A stretch of 64,000 nt of DNA, from the NCBI GenBank assembly GCA_019634625.1, contig JAHCBA010000016.1:62001-126000 (forward strand). The letters run 5' to 3'. Within the stretch, counting starts at the first letter, position 1; every line of letters starts with the position of its first letter. Positions 1 to 10,880 of the stretch are shown piece by piece. Source of the stretch: Verrucomicrobiia bacterium (GTDB lineage: Bacteria > Verrucomicrobiota > Verrucomicrobiia > Limisphaerales > CAIMTB01). The position numbers and the translations under genes were made by a program. The notes beneath the pieces were generated by a model. That model ran no database searches and was not told the origin of the DNA. It worked only from the letters and a program-made list of their open reading frames with translations.

Positions 1-561
1 TGGCAGGTTCTGAAATTGAAGGAGTACCAGCGACACCGGCTGATGGTGTATTTCGGGCGGGACTTCGCGCCGGCCGACGCCACCCCGGAGCAGCGGGCGT
101 ACTTTCGGGATTTGCAGCGGCAGAAGGGATGGAACGTGCAGCAGGCGCTGATCTCGGTCGGATCGGGGGGACTCACCGGGAAGGGCTGGCGCCAGGGCAC
201 CCAGAACGCGCTCGGCTATCTGCCGAGGCTGGGCGCGCACAACGATTTCATTTTTTCCGTCATCGCGGAGGAGAGCGGCTTTGTGGGCAGCGTGGTGGTG
301 ATCGGGCTGTACACTGTCGTGCTCTTCACGGGCATCCGGGTGGCGGGCGATGCACGCGACCGTCTGGGACGGTTGCTGGCGACCGGGGTGGTTGCCCTAT
401 GGTTTTCCCACGTCTTCGTCAACGTCGGCATGAATATCGGTTTGGTGCCTGTGACCGGCATCCCGCTGCCGCTGCTGAGCTATGGAGGTTCGGCGGCGGT
501 AAGCGCGTTGCTGGCCGTGGGCTTGCTTCAGAATGTTCACCTTTATCGCAGAGCTTACTGA
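1..561 (+). CDS. rodA: RodA/MrdB-type SEDS peptidoglycan polymerase, C-terminal part
   Basis: This is the C-terminal end of a SEDS-family glycosyltransferase that elongates peptidoglycan in the inner membrane with its partner penicillin-binding protein. The frame is open from base 1, so the start lies outside the window. Visible family features are 'GKGWRQGTQNALGYLP', 'NDFIFSVIAEESGFVGS', two hydrophobic segments, and the closing 'GIPLPLLSYGGSAAVSALLAVGLL' block that is conserved in RodA and FtsW. The 'GTQ...LGYLPRLGAHNDFIF' form points to RodA rather than FtsW. An RNase E/G gene starts 5 bases after the stop, which matches the rod-shape gene clusters of many bacteria and supports a shared transcript. 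Confidence 0.9.
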   Translation, partial: WQVLKLKEYQRHRLMVYFGRDFAPADATPEQRAYFRDLQRQKGWNVQQALISVGSGGLTGKGWRQGTQNALGYLPRLGAHNDFIFSVIAEESGFVGSVVVIGLYTVVLFTGIRVAGDARDRLGRLLATGVVALWFSHVFVNVGMNIGLVPVTGIPLPLLSYGGSAAVSALLAVGLLQNVHLYRRAY

Positions 562-566
562 CCCCT

Positions 567-2591
<2,025 letters not shown>

Positions 2592-2604
2592 TCGAACTCC
2601 GGAA

Positions 2605-4695
2605 CTACCGAAGGTCGGCGGCGACGAGGCGGGGCAGGGGCTCCGTCTCGTCGAGCCGAAACACAAGGCGCGCCACCTCTTCGGTGCCAATGCCGGCCTT
2701 GCGCGCCAGCGCGGCGGCCGCGGTGGCCTCGGGCGGGACCGGATGGTTGACGGCCAGATCGACGATCCGTTCGAGCTCGGGGGTCAGCGAGGCGATGGTG
2801 GGCAGTTCCGGGACCGAGGCTTCCAGCCGCCCGGACAGGGCTGACGCCATCCGGGAGAGGGCGGTCGGAGCGGCATCGGGCTCGGTGGATCGCCGGCCGG
2901 GCCGGGACAGGCGGGCACGATTGGGAGGGAACAGCGCGGCAACCTCGTCCGCCAGGCTGCGGAGGGTCTGACAGGCCCGCGTCAAGGGGCTCTCCGCCGG
3001 GTTCGGGAAGGCGATGAGATCTGCCTGGAGCACTTCGAAGGCTTCGGACAGTTCGGCATCGATCTGGGCCAGTTGCACCGCATTGGGGCGTTCCTCCCCC
3101 AGATCGCGGAGCATCCGCCGTTGGCGGCCTGCCGCGGTCCAGGCCCTGGCCACGTAGGCGGACCGATCGGCCGATTGGGCCTCGAAGGCGAGCCGGCGGC
3201 GGACGTAGTCGGAGGCGGCCTCGAGCAGGAACTCGAGTTCGCTCGCGTCGATCGGCGTGTCCGCTGCGCGGAGGCGGGCGGAGAGGGCGTTGAGGAGATC
3301 GACAACAGGCCGGGAGGCTGTGGCGTCGGTGGGGTCGGCCGCAGGGAGCCCGTTGACGGTGTCTTCGACACGCTCGGCGGCGGCGGGGGAAGGGAGGATC
3401 GGGTGTTGGTCCGGCTCGTGGACCCCGCGAAGGTCTTCGAGGACAGCCGCCAGATCGGAACCCAACTGGAAGTGGACCCGGGCTGTCATCCAGCCGGTGA
3501 GGTGTTGGGTGAAGGGGGGGTCCTGAAGGAGATCGTGCCGGACCAGGGTGCGGACGAAGGCACGGAGCCGGTCGGCCAGGGGATCGAGGGGGACGGGATC
3601 GTCCGGCGCCGGTTGGGACAGGCGGTCGATGGCCCGGGCGACGGTTTCGCGCAGGACCTGACCCACGGGCAGTCCGCCATGCCGGGCGATCAACGGGCGG
3701 AGGGGAGAATCCTCGCCGAACAGGGCCGCCAGGCCGTCGGGGTCGAAGCGGGTCGAGCCGGCGGTTGCGTCGCAGGGGGTGAATCGGGCGAGGACGAGGG
3801 ACTCGACCGGTTCGGCGAGGGCTGCGGCCGGGTGGGACAGGGCGCGCAATCGGGGTTCGAGCTGCGCGAGGTGGTCCTGGCGTTGACGCAGGTCGGTGCG
3901 AAGCCGGTTCAGACGGTCCAGGAGCAGGACGACGTCGCGGACTTCCCCGTGGGCGGGGCATGGGAGGTGCCAGCCGTGTTCGGCGCTCTCCGCGGTGCGG
4001 GCGGCGTCATCGATGGCTTCGCGCGCCCCCGGTTCGTCACGCAGGCCGACCAGTTGGGAATGGTCCTCCTTCAACTGGCGGACGGCCGGGCATTGACGGA
4101 GCAGTCGTTCGGCCTCGTGCATGGCGCGTTCCTCATGATCGGGCGCGCGGAGCAGGAGGTCGAGGATGTCGGCGGGTCGAAGGTGCTTGAAGGGGGATTC
4201 GACACCGCCGTCCTGGTCGAGTTGAAGGACGGCGAGACTCGGCGCGATGACTTGTTCCAGCAGAGTCTGGCGGCTTTGGGCGACCGAGGATTCGAGGTGG
4301 GCGACGCCGGTGGTGTGGAGGGATTCGAGGGCCAGTTCGACGCGGGCCAGGTCGTCCAGGACGCGGCGTTCGAGGAGTCGATGGGCGTGGAGGAGCCGGT
4401 CGGCGCGTTGGGCGGGGGTTTCCGGCGAGGTCGGAGGGTGCAGGACCTCGGCCGGATCGGGAGACAAGGCGACGAGCGCCTGTTCGTGACTGGCAAGGAA
4501 GTGGTGGGCGAAGGCGACTTCGTCGATGGCATCCCGAAGGAACGCCAGGGCGGCCGGCACCGGCGATGCAGGGACGCGGTGTGCGGGGGCCGCGGACGGC
4601 GCCGACGGGGCGGGGTGGGAGCCGTTGGGTTTAGGGTCCCCATGGCGCCCGGCGAGGCGGGCCATGGGGGCAGCTTGGAGCGAGGCGGCGGACAT
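2605..4695 (-). CDS. Unknown protein, 696 residues, predicted largely helical
   Basis: I do not recognise this protein. It is a continuous open frame converging on the RNase gene with 13 bases between the two stops. After a Pro/Ala-rich start (about residues 1-45) it is rich in Ala, Leu, Arg and Glu. Helical stretches such as 'FLRDAIDEVAFAHHFLASHE' and 'LRQRQDHLAQLEPRLRALS' suggest long alpha-helices with possible coiled coils. No signal peptide, membrane segment or catalytic motif is visible. The last 40 residues ('AAAALARKAGIGTEEVARLVFRLDE') could be a small helical binding domain. It stands alone, followed at 200 bases by a response-regulator gene on the same strand. The large open frames on the opposite strand here are codon-bias shadows. 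Confidence 0.75.
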   Translation of the reverse strand: MSAASLQAAPMARLAGRHGDPKPNGSHPAPSAPSAAPAHRVPASPVPAALAFLRDAIDEVAFAHHFLASHEQALVALSPDPAEVLHPPTSPETPAQRADRLLHAHRLLERRVLDDLARVELALESLHTTGVAHLESSVAQSRQTLLEQVIAPSLAVLQLDQDGGVESPFKHLRPADILDLLLRAPDHEERAMHEAERLLRQCPAVRQLKEDHSQLVGLRDEPGAREAIDDAARTAESAEHGWHLPCPAHGEVRDVVLLLDRLNRLRTDLRQRQDHLAQLEPRLRALSHPAAALAEPVESLVLARFTPCDATAGSTRFDPDGLAALFGEDSPLRPLIARHGGLPVGQVLRETVARAIDRLSQPAPDDPVPLDPLADRLRAFVRTLVRHDLLQDPPFTQHLTGWMTARVHFQLGSDLAAVLEDLRGVHEPDQHPILPSPAAAERVEDTVNGLPAADPTDATASRPVVDLLNALSARLRAADTPIDASELEFLLEAASDYVRRRLAFEAQSADRSAYVARAWTAAGRQRRMLRDLGEERPNAVQLAQIDAELSEAFEVLQADLIAFPNPAESPLTRACQTLRSLADEVAALFPPNRARLSRPGRRSTEPDAAPTALSRMASALSGRLEASVPELPTIASLTPELERIVDLAVNHPVPPEATAAAALARKAGIGTEEVARLVFRLDETEPLPRLVAADLR

Positions 4696-4893
4696 GGGCT
4701 GAAGATCCTTGGCTCAGGGTCTGATCCGTCCAGATTCGGAACGAGCCGGGCGGGTGGGATCCGGCGCCTGCGGGGGACGCGTTGCGGCGACCCCCGGGGG
4801 ACAATGGTGACAGCGTGTGCGTACGGCCTCGGCGGTCACGGTGCGACGGTACGCGGGTCGGGAGACCGCGCAAGGTGGAACTTGGCGGGGCCG

Positions 4894-5655
4894 TCAGCGC
4901 GCCGAAAGGCGTTCCTGAATGTCACGCAGCGGTCGCGTCATGGTGACCTTCTGGCCGTCCTGAAGGAGGACCACATACTGGCCGCCGGGCATGGCATGAA
5001 GTTCCCGGACGCGATGGAGGTGAACGAACGCCGAACGGCTGATCCGGAAGAACAGGTCCGGAGGGAGTTGTTCCTCGAGGTGCCCCATGGTTTCACGGAG
5101 GACGTGGTTGGTCTTGCCGGTGTGCAGGATCGCGTAATTGCCGGCGGCCTCGATCCAGTCGATGTCATCGAGGCGGACGAGCACGACGCGTTCATTGTTG
5201 CGGACGAGCAAGCGGCGCTGGCCGGGTGGGACCGGGATCCTTTGATCGAGCCACTGGGTGAGGCGCTGGTTGGCGGGGGCGGCAGTGTGGGCGTGAACCG
5301 ACCGCCGGGCCCGTTCGACTGCCTGGAGAAGCCGGTCGCGCTTGTAAGGCTTGAGGAGGTAATCCACGGCATTCACCTCGAACGCCTCAAGGGCGAACTG
5401 ATCGTGGGCGGTGGTGAACAGGATCGCCGGGTGTACCTCCGCCGGCAGCGCGCGCAGCACTTCGAACCCCGTCATGCCGGGCATCTGGATGTCGAGGAAG
5501 ACGATGTCCGGCGTGTGTTCGACGATGGCGCTGAGGGCCTCGGTTCCAGAGGCGCATTCCCCGACGAGTTCGAGGTCCGGCACCTCGGTCAGGAACGTGC
5601 GAACCCGTTCCCGCGCGAGCGGTTCGTCGTCCACGATGAGAGCGCGCAGGGGCAT
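4894..5655 (-). CDS. LytTR-family response regulator
   Basis: This is a two-component response regulator of the LytR/AlgR class, 253 residues. The receiver domain (about residues 1-120) has the acidic pair in 'IVDDEPLARERV', the phospho-acceptor Asp in 'DIVFLDIQMPGMTGFEVL', the Thr of 'ILFTTAHD' and the Lys of 'DYLLKPY'. The C-terminal LytTR DNA-binding domain (about 148-253) shows 'RLDDIDWIEAAGNYAILHT' and 'FFRISRSAFVHLHRVREL'. Its gene follows the histidine kinase gene on the same strand after 36 bases, so the two are very likely a cognate pair in one operon. The target genes cannot be told from this window. Confidence 0.93.
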   Translation of the reverse strand: MPLRALIVDDEPLARERVRTFLTEVPDLELVGECASGTEALSAIVEHTPDIVFLDIQMPGMTGFEVLRALPAEVHPAILFTTAHDQFALEAFEVNAVDYLLKPYKRDRLLQAVERARRSVHAHTAAPANQRLTQWLDQRIPVPPGQRRLLVRNNERVVLVRLDDIDWIEAAGNYAILHTGKTNHVLRETMGHLEEQLPPDLFFRISRSAFVHLHRVRELHAMPGGQYVVLLQDGQKVTMTRPLRDIQERLSAR

Positions 5656-5691
5656 GGTGCTGGAGGCCGGGTTGCTTCGGGCGCGATGGGA

Positions 5692-6972
5692 TCAGACGGG
5701 TGCCGCTGGAGAAGGGGATGCCGTCGTTGTGGTCGTGCGCCAGGGGAGTTGGATCTCCACCTCGAGGCCGCCTTGGGGCCGGTCGGCGAGCGTCAACGAG
5801 GCGTCGTCGCCATGGAGTTCCCGGAGTCGGGCGCGGGTGTTTGTGAGGCCGATGCCGGCGCCCCGCGGTGCCGCCCCGCGATCCAGGCCGGGGCCGGTGT
5901 CGCCGATGCGGAGAATGAGGCGGTCGCCGAGTCGGGAAGCGGAGAGGCGGATGGTTCCCTGACGTTCGGCGGGTTCGATACCGTACCGGATCGCATTTTC
6001 GAGAATCGGTTGAAGCACAAGGGTGGGCACCAGCGCCGCGTGACAGGCGGCTTCGACGTCCTCTTCGAACGTGAGCCGGTCCCCAAACCGCACCTTTTCG
6101 ATGTCGAGATACCGACGGGCAAACGTGAGTTCCTGGTGCAAGGGGCTTTCCGGGGTGTTGGCGGACCCAAGGGTGAGGCGCAGAAAATCGCTGAGGCAAG
6201 CGATCATGTCGTCCGCGGCCTTGGGTTGACGATGGACCAGGGTGGCGATGGCGTTGAGGGTGTTGAAGAGGAAGTGCGGGTTGAGCTGCATCCGAAGGGC
6301 TTCGAGGCGGGCTTCGGCGAGTTGACGGGACAGTTCCCGACCCTGCCGTTCACGTTCCAGAAATCGATGCTGCTGAAGGCTCCAATGGCCGACCCCGAGG
6401 ACGGCGGAGTACAGGAGCAGGTGCAGGGTCAGATGGCGCATCAGCAGAAACCGCACCCGGTCGGAGAAGTCGGGTTCCGCGTGGGGATCCCGCAGGGGCG
6501 GGGGCCGGACCCCCTGATCGCTTGGGGGCGGTGGATGAGGCGGTGGACCGATCCGGGGAGGCCCGTCGCGGGGCGGGCGGGGTCCGCGGAAGTAGTGGGC
6601 GGGCTGCAGATCGTCGGGCACCAGCCATTCGTTGAAGGAGGTGTGGAGCGTGCTGTACAGCACGGCGGAGACGAAGGCCGCGCCGAGGTGGACCGCCAGG
6701 TGCGCAGGCCAGCGCGGCGTGGACAAGGGAAAGAGGCGGCAGAGCACGAAGATGCCCGGCACCAGCGCGGCCCAGAGCCAGGTGTCCGTGAGGGCGCCGG
6801 CGAAGGCGACGATCCAGGGCATGCCTCGGCCGAAGGCGCCGGCGGCCCAGAACATCTGGCTGGCCTGGGCGACGGCGAGCAGCGTGGCGATGGTCAGGGT
6901 CAGGACCGCCGCCCGCCGGCCGAACCGCAGCGGGGAGGCGGGGAAAGCGTTCGGGAGATCGCCGGGCGCCAT
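5692..6972 (-). CDS. LytS/YehU-type sensor histidine kinase
   Basis: This is a membrane sensor kinase, 426 residues. The N-terminal 190 residues hold about four hydrophobic segments, broken by a proline-rich loop (about residues 130-160) that may face the periplasm. A short coiled region ('RFLERERQGRELSRQLAEARLEALRM') leads into the His_kinase box 'LNPHFLFNTLNAIATLVH', whose His is the predicted phosphorylation site. An HATPase domain follows with N-box 'LQPILENAIRYGIEP' and G-box 'RIGDTGPGLDRG...GIGLTNTRARL'. This arrangement is typical of LytS-class kinases, which pair with LytTR regulators such as the one encoded directly downstream. Confidence 0.93.
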   Translation of the reverse strand: MAPGDLPNAFPASPLRFGRRAAVLTLTIATLLAVAQASQMFWAAGAFGRGMPWIVAFAGALTDTWLWAALVPGIFVLCRLFPLSTPRWPAHLAVHLGAAFVSAVLYSTLHTSFNEWLVPDDLQPAHYFRGPRPPRDGPPRIGPPPHPPPPSDQGVRPPPLRDPHAEPDFSDRVRFLLMRHLTLHLLLYSAVLGVGHWSLQQHRFLERERQGRELSRQLAEARLEALRMQLNPHFLFNTLNAIATLVHRQPKAADDMIACLSDFLRLTLGSANTPESPLHQELTFARRYLDIEKVRFGDRLTFEEDVEAACHAALVPTLVLQPILENAIRYGIEPAERQGTIRLSASRLGDRLILRIGDTGPGLDRGAAPRGAGIGLTNTRARLRELHGDDASLTLADRPQGGLEVEIQLPWRTTTTTASPSPAAPV

Positions 6973-7257
6973 GCCGGTCCAGATTCCGCGTAGGGCTTCC
7001 CGGTGACGAGACCATCGTGACGAACAGGGGCCCGAGAGGGATTGAATCCGAGGCTGCCGGGATTGGCGGCTCCAGGCCCAACGATCGCACCTGGCGAACG
7101 GCGCCCAGGCGCCCGGTCAGAATCCCGGCCGCGCCGCCGGTCCAATCGAACGAAATGCCCCCGGGCCAACCCGTCAGCCATTTCAACCTTTCAGACGACC
7201 CACTCCGGGCTTGCGATGGAGCAGGCGGTTCGCCACTCTCGCCACCCCGTTGGTTGG

Positions 7258-7332
7258 GCGCGGTTAGCTCAGTGGTAGAGCACCTCCTTGACACGGAGGG
7301 GGTCAGAGGTTCGAATCCTCTATCGCGCACCA
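7258..7332 (+). tRNA. tRNA-Val (anticodon GAC)
   Basis: A full cloverleaf can be drawn. The acceptor stem GCGCGGT pairs with ATCGCGC through one G-U pair. The D arm is 'GCTCAGTGGTAGAGC'. The anticodon stem CCTCC/GGAGG encloses the loop TTGACAC, so the anticodon is GAC (Val). The T arm is AGAGG-TTCGAAT-CCTCT, followed by discriminator A and an encoded CCA at 7330-7332. Confidence 0.95.
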
Positions 7333-7836
7333 CGCTTGTAATATCCTTTGGCAGAGCAGGTTAGCGGATGGGATTCCAGGGGAAGGCGGGCTGGAACTTC
7401 GGCGGTTGCCGCATTGGGCATGCGACTCTGTCGGTGACGGATGACGGTCCGGCGGCTGGCATCCGGATGTTCAGGCCCTTTCCCGGTGTTCGGGGGAGGG
7501 CCGAGAGGGCATCTGTCCAAGGGGTTGCCGGCCCTGCGGCGGCAGCTCGGACCGCTTCATCGACGCGGAGATCACCCGGCCCGCAAGCCCGGGCGCAGGG
7601 ATGCATCGAGGCATGCGCGGCCCGCCTTTTCGACGTCTGCCGAATAGGGTCAGGGCCCGGTGCCCGGGGTGCAGCGACTTCCTGGCCCTGGCGGTCGGGT
7701 CAGGAATCCCGTTCTGCACCGGAACACCCGAGTGGCTGGGGGCGGGGCGGAGCACGGCCGGCTTGCACCGGGGGGCGGGGTTTGTACGCTGCGGGCGCGT
7801 TTCAACCGACAATCAGGAAGGGAAGGGGCTTCACCG
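7333..7836. other. Intergenic region with no recognised feature
   Basis: These 504 bases lie between tRNA-Val and the peroxiredoxin gene. I see no credible gene, palindrome or repeat family member here. Short open frames on both strands have no recognisable protein character. The last 25 bases contain a purine-rich stretch (GGAAGGGAAGGGG) that can serve as ribosome binding site for the gene at 7837. Confidence 0.5.
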
Positions 7837-8475
7837 ATGGCACTACGACTTGGCGATTTGGCGCCGGATTTCGACGCGGAGACGACGGAGGGGCGGATCC
7901 GTTTTCATGAATGGCTGGGGGAAGGGTGGGGAATCCTGTTCTCGCATCCGGCGGACTACACCCCGGTCTGCACCACCGAGTTGGGGACGGCCGCCCGGTT
8001 GAAGGTCGAGTTCGACCGGCGCGGCGTGAAGATCATTGCGGTCAGCGTGGATCCCATCGAGGCGCACCAGGGATGGATTGGGGACATCAACGAGACGCAG
8101 GGCTGCACGATGAACTTCCCGATCATCGCGGATCCGGACCGGACGGTGGCGAGCCTGTACGACATGATTCACCCGCAGGCGGACGACAAGGCGACGGTAA
8201 GGTCGGTGTTCGTGATCGGGCCGGACCGGAAGATCAAGCTGACCTTGACCTACCCGGCTTCGACGGGGAGGAACTTCCTGGAGTTGCTGCGGGTGATCGA
8301 TTCGCTGCAACTGACGTCGGGGTACAGGGTGGCGACGCCGGCGGACTGGAAGGACGGTGAGGACTGCATCGTGGTGCCGGCGGTGAAGGACGACGAGGCG
8401 GCGACCCTGTTTCCGAAGGGGATTCGCCGGATCAAGCCGTACCTGCGGTACACACCCCAGCCGAATCGCGACTGA
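7837..8475 (+). CDS. 1-Cys peroxiredoxin (Prx6 type)
   Basis: This is a thiol peroxidase that reduces hydrogen peroxide and organic hydroperoxides, 212 residues, predicted cytosolic. The peroxidatic site is 'HPADYTPVCTTELG', with Cys45 and the supporting Pro38 and Thr42 of the PxxxTxxC motif. The 'TVRSVFVIGPDRKIKLTLTYPASTGRN' and 'WKDGEDCIVVP' blocks are characteristic of the Prx6 subfamily, which is longer than typical AhpC. A cysteine in 'GEDCIVVP' lies outside the classical resolving position. ATG 7837 was chosen because 'MALRLGDLAPDF' is the usual N-terminus and a purine-rich ribosome binding site precedes it; the open frame extends further upstream only by chance. Confidence 0.94.
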   Translation: MALRLGDLAPDFDAETTEGRIRFHEWLGEGWGILFSHPADYTPVCTTELGTAARLKVEFDRRGVKIIAVSVDPIEAHQGWIGDINETQGCTMNFPIIADPDRTVASLYDMIHPQADDKATVRSVFVIGPDRKIKLTLTYPASTGRNFLELLRVIDSLQLTSGYRVATPADWKDGEDCIVVPAVKDDEAATLFPKGIRRIKPYLRYTPQPNRD

Positions 8476-8500
8476 GCCCCCGGAAGCCACCGGCGTTACC

Positions 8501-8650
8501 GTGCATCCCGGAGTTGTGGGTAGGGGTGCGGATTTCGCGAAGGATCGCCTCGGAGGGCCGAGTTCCACAAGGCCGCAACGATGGGGTGCGTTGGGATGAG
8601 GACTCGCGGAGCTCGTCCCTCCGATTTGCCGCCTCCTCACCGACAACTTG
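8501..8650 (+). repeat. MITE-like palindromic repeat, copy 1
   Basis: The left end is GTGCATCCCGGAGTTGTGGG. Inside are 'CGGAGGGCCGAGTTCCAC' and the partly complementary 'CTCGCGGAGCTCGTCCCTCC', then a right arm 'CCTCCTCACCGACAACTT'. The right terminus diverges before the terminal GGGATGCAC, so this copy seems decayed at that end. It lies 25 bases after the peroxiredoxin stop. Confidence 0.8.
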
Positions 8651-8693
8651 GAGAGGTACCGTCGGCGTTGGGCTGTGGGCGATCCGGGAGGGG

Positions 8694-9959
8694 TCAGGGC
8701 GCCGCGGTCGGGGAGACTGCCGGGCGCCAGCGAAGGACCGTGAGGCCGGCGAGATCTCGGACGAAGAGATCCGTGCCGCTGACCGCGAGGTGGGCCCAGG
8801 TTTCCTCTTCGGCGACCCGTTGGGAGCCGGCCAGTCGGAATGTGGCGGGGTCGGCATGGACGAGATGCAGGGTGCGATCCTCATCGAGCGCGAGGATCTG
8901 GCGTCCATTGGCGGCGAGGCTCCAGTACCTGCCGAACTTCTCCCCGGATTCCCAGCGTTGGGCCCCCGTTTCCCAGTCGAGGCAGACGACGCGTTGATTG
9001 CGAAGATGCAGATAGAGGTGCCCTTCGATGAGAAGCGGGGATGCCATGTAGCCCTCGGCACGGGCGGACCAGAGTTCCTCGACGGAGAAGCCGGCGTCCT
9101 GCCGTGCGATGCGAAACTGGTGAGCGCGACCGCCGTAGGCCGAGGTAAAGACCCGGTCGTCCCGCACCAGGGGTGTGAGGATGTTCATGCCACGGAAGGC
9201 CTTCACAGGCTGCTCCCACAGCACTTGGCCGGTGTCGGGTTGCACGCCTGCGAGCTTGTCGCGGGTTTGCACGACGAATTGATCCTGGCCAGCCAGGGTG
9301 GCCCGCACGGGTGAACTGAAGGCGCTGCCCCACATGCCGCCGCCGTCCTGCAAGGTCCGCCAGCGGATCGTACCGGTCTGCTTGTCGAGACAGACGACCG
9401 AGGCGCCCGCCTGCACCACCACCGTGTCCCCGCTGACCAGCGGTGAACTTACGAAACCGAATTCCGGAACGGGCGCTCGGAATTCGGACACGAAATCCTT
9501 CTCCCAGATCACCGCGCCGGTGGAGGCATCGAGGCAGACCAGCCGGTCGCGCATCCCGGCGACGTAGAGCCGACCGGCGTCCCAGGCAGGAGTGGCGCGG
9601 ATCCAGTCCCCATTCCGTCGGGCGAAGAAGGGCACCCGGACGAATCCCTGCCAGTGCGTCTGCCAGAGGGGGGCACCGGTCTGGCGATCGAAGGCCCGAA
9701 CATGCTCTTCGGTGTCGTTCTTCGACTCGGTCACGAACACCCGCCCGTCCGCGACCACCGGGCCGGAATAGCTTGGGCCGAGTTCGATCCTCCATAGACG
9801 CTGCAGGGCGGTGGCATCCAGGCTCGAGGGCCAGGGTTCGGCGGCGATGATCCCGGTGCGGTCAGGGCCCCGCCACTGGGTCCAGTCGGCGGCGGACGCA
9901 TTCAACCAGCCCAGGGCCAGCCCGCATACCCCCAGCGCCGAGGAACGGATCAAAAACAT
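8694..9959 (-). CDS. Secreted PQQ-type beta-propeller protein
   Basis: This protein of 421 residues starts with a cleavable signal peptide ('MFLIRSSALGVCGLALGW...ASAADW'). The rest is built of propeller blades marked by repeated 'D-x-TG-x-x-x-W' motifs: 'DRQTGAPLWQ', 'DASTGAVIWEKDF', 'DKQTGTIRWRT', 'QPDTGQVLWEQ' and 'DWETGAQRWESG'. Such PQQ-like or BamB-like propellers in Verrucomicrobiota and Planctomycetota are mostly of unknown function, with an opening 'WTQWRGPDRTGI' that is very common in that group. No cofactor-binding or catalytic residue is evident, so an enzymatic role is not supported. ATG 9959 gives the best signal peptide; GTG 9968 is an alternative. Confidence 0.88.
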   Translation of the reverse strand: MFLIRSSALGVCGLALGWLNASAADWTQWRGPDRTGIIAAEPWPSSLDATALQRLWRIELGPSYSGPVVADGRVFVTESKNDTEEHVRAFDRQTGAPLWQTHWQGFVRVPFFARRNGDWIRATPAWDAGRLYVAGMRDRLVCLDASTGAVIWEKDFVSEFRAPVPEFGFVSSPLVSGDTVVVQAGASVVCLDKQTGTIRWRTLQDGGGMWGSAFSSPVRATLAGQDQFVVQTRDKLAGVQPDTGQVLWEQPVKAFRGMNILTPLVRDDRVFTSAYGGRAHQFRIARQDAGFSVEELWSARAEGYMASPLLIEGHLYLHLRNQRVVCLDWETGAQRWESGEKFGRYWSLAANGRQILALDEDRTLHLVHADPATFRLAGSQRVAEEETWAHLAVSGTDLFVRDLAGLTVLRWRPAVSPTAAP

Positions 9960-10036
9960 GCCGGGCACGGTGGGGCGGGTTTTGTCCCGGTCAATGCGGC
10001 AAACGTCATCCCCTCATCCGGCTGAATCAGCCCTGT

Positions 10037-10081
10037 CCGCTTAGCGGAGTTCGCACTTCTCCCCACAACTCCGGGATGCAC
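10037..10081 (-). repeat. MITE-like palindromic repeat, left-arm fragment (copy 2)
   Basis: Read on the minus strand this gives GTGCATCCCGGAGTTGTGGG followed by an arm resembling 'GTGCGAACTCCGC' of the copy at 10881. Only the outer left arm is present, in opposite orientation to the other copies. Confidence 0.7.
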
Positions 10082-10396
10082 GGGAGCGGCGGGGGGGGCA
10101 TTTCGCCCTTGAGAAAGGCGGGTGCCGGTGCGTGAATCAGTCCGTCGGGAGTGCTGATCTTTTAAAGCGATTTCAGGGATTTGCCCTGCCCATGCTCGTG
10201 ATTGGAACAACGTCCTTGAACCGTAAGCTCGATGCTCAGGGACCCTAGCCCAGATGGTGGCCGACAGGCCTTTACTGGAAGTCGAAAGCTGCCGGGCGCG
10301 TCCCGCCTTGGTTCCTCGCAGTTCAAAGGAACTGTCCCGTACACGGCATTCACGGTGGGGCATTTGATGTGTGAGCGGACCCCGGTGCCGATGCAG

Positions 10397-10424
10397 AAGG
10401 CGCCGGGGTCGCCTTTTTGTTTTG
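10397..10424 (+). terminator. Rho-independent terminator-like hairpin
   Basis: The stem AAGGCG/CGCCTT closes a 7-base loop (CCGGGGT) and runs directly into TTTTTGTTTT. No plus-strand protein gene lies upstream, so it would end a non-coding transcript. Confidence 0.5.
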
Positions 10425-10453
10425 GGGTGCCTCTCAGGTCTTACCACCAAGCC

Positions 10454-10504
10454 TCGTACTCGTACTCGTACTCGTAATCGTAATCGTAATCGTAATCGTA
10501 ATCG
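10454..10504. repeat. Hexanucleotide tandem repeat (TCGTAC/TCGTAA)
   Basis: There are eight in-register hexamers: three TCGTAC followed by five TCGTAA, then TCG. It lies outside any supported gene. On the minus strand it would read as an alternating acidic/aromatic Asp/Glu-Tyr tract, a tail seen on some small proteins in this phylum, but no such gene is intact here. Confidence 0.85.
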
Positions 10505-10880
10505 CCCTTCCCCTCGCTCCCACCGGCTTCCACGCGGAATGGGAAGTCCGAGCTGGATCGAACCGATCGGGCCAGCCCCAGGGCGACCATCGAAGAGGTG
10601 TGCCTGCGGGTTCGAGGACGAGGACGAGTACCGCCCTTCGGGCTGAGTACGAGTCGCTGCGAGGGGTGGTTTGGGGGAGTTTCAAGAGTTCCGAGCGTCG
10701 AGTCTGCTTGGATCTCACGGATGGTGCTGCTGCGACCCTTGGCGGGGTCGTGTGCGAGGTGGGGCTTCTGCCCGGGGGTCGAACCCGCGGAGCCGGGCCC
10801 GACCCCCGGCTAATCTCTGGAAACCCTCCGGGTTTCCGGGACCCGATGGAAGGGGAAGTTGCCGGCCCCGACGGCGACCA

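Larger units (their letters stand above)
9969..10424 (+). ncRNA. Possible plus-strand small RNA ending at a terminator
   Basis: The gene at 8694-9959 runs left on the minus strand and the next plus-strand gene starts at 11110, yet a terminator-like hairpin for plus-strand transcription ends at 10424. The stretch from about 10140 contains several local hairpins, for example CAGTTC-AAAG-GAACTG around 10317-10333, and no convincing open frame. This fits a non-coding RNA with a 3' end near 10424. I cannot assign it to 6S, RNase P, SRP, tmRNA or any riboswitch class. The 5' end is unknown; the range given is the whole possible interval. Confidence 0.28.

Noticed and set aside
3073-6993. Open frame of 1306 codons on the plus strand
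   Set aside because: It lies antisense to three genes with clear protein character (unknown helical protein, LytTR regulator, histidine kinase). It is Gly/Glu/Val-rich without motifs, a usual shadow in GC-rich DNA.
10140-10424. 6S RNA, cobalamin riboswitch, RNase P or SRP RNA
   Set aside because: None of the conserved boxes of these families could be located by eye; only the presence of a terminator and local hairpins is supported.
10454-10504. Coding repeat of a small acidic protein on the minus strand
   Set aside because: The hexamers could encode an Asp/Glu-Tyr tail, but no start or conserved domain precedes them on that strand.
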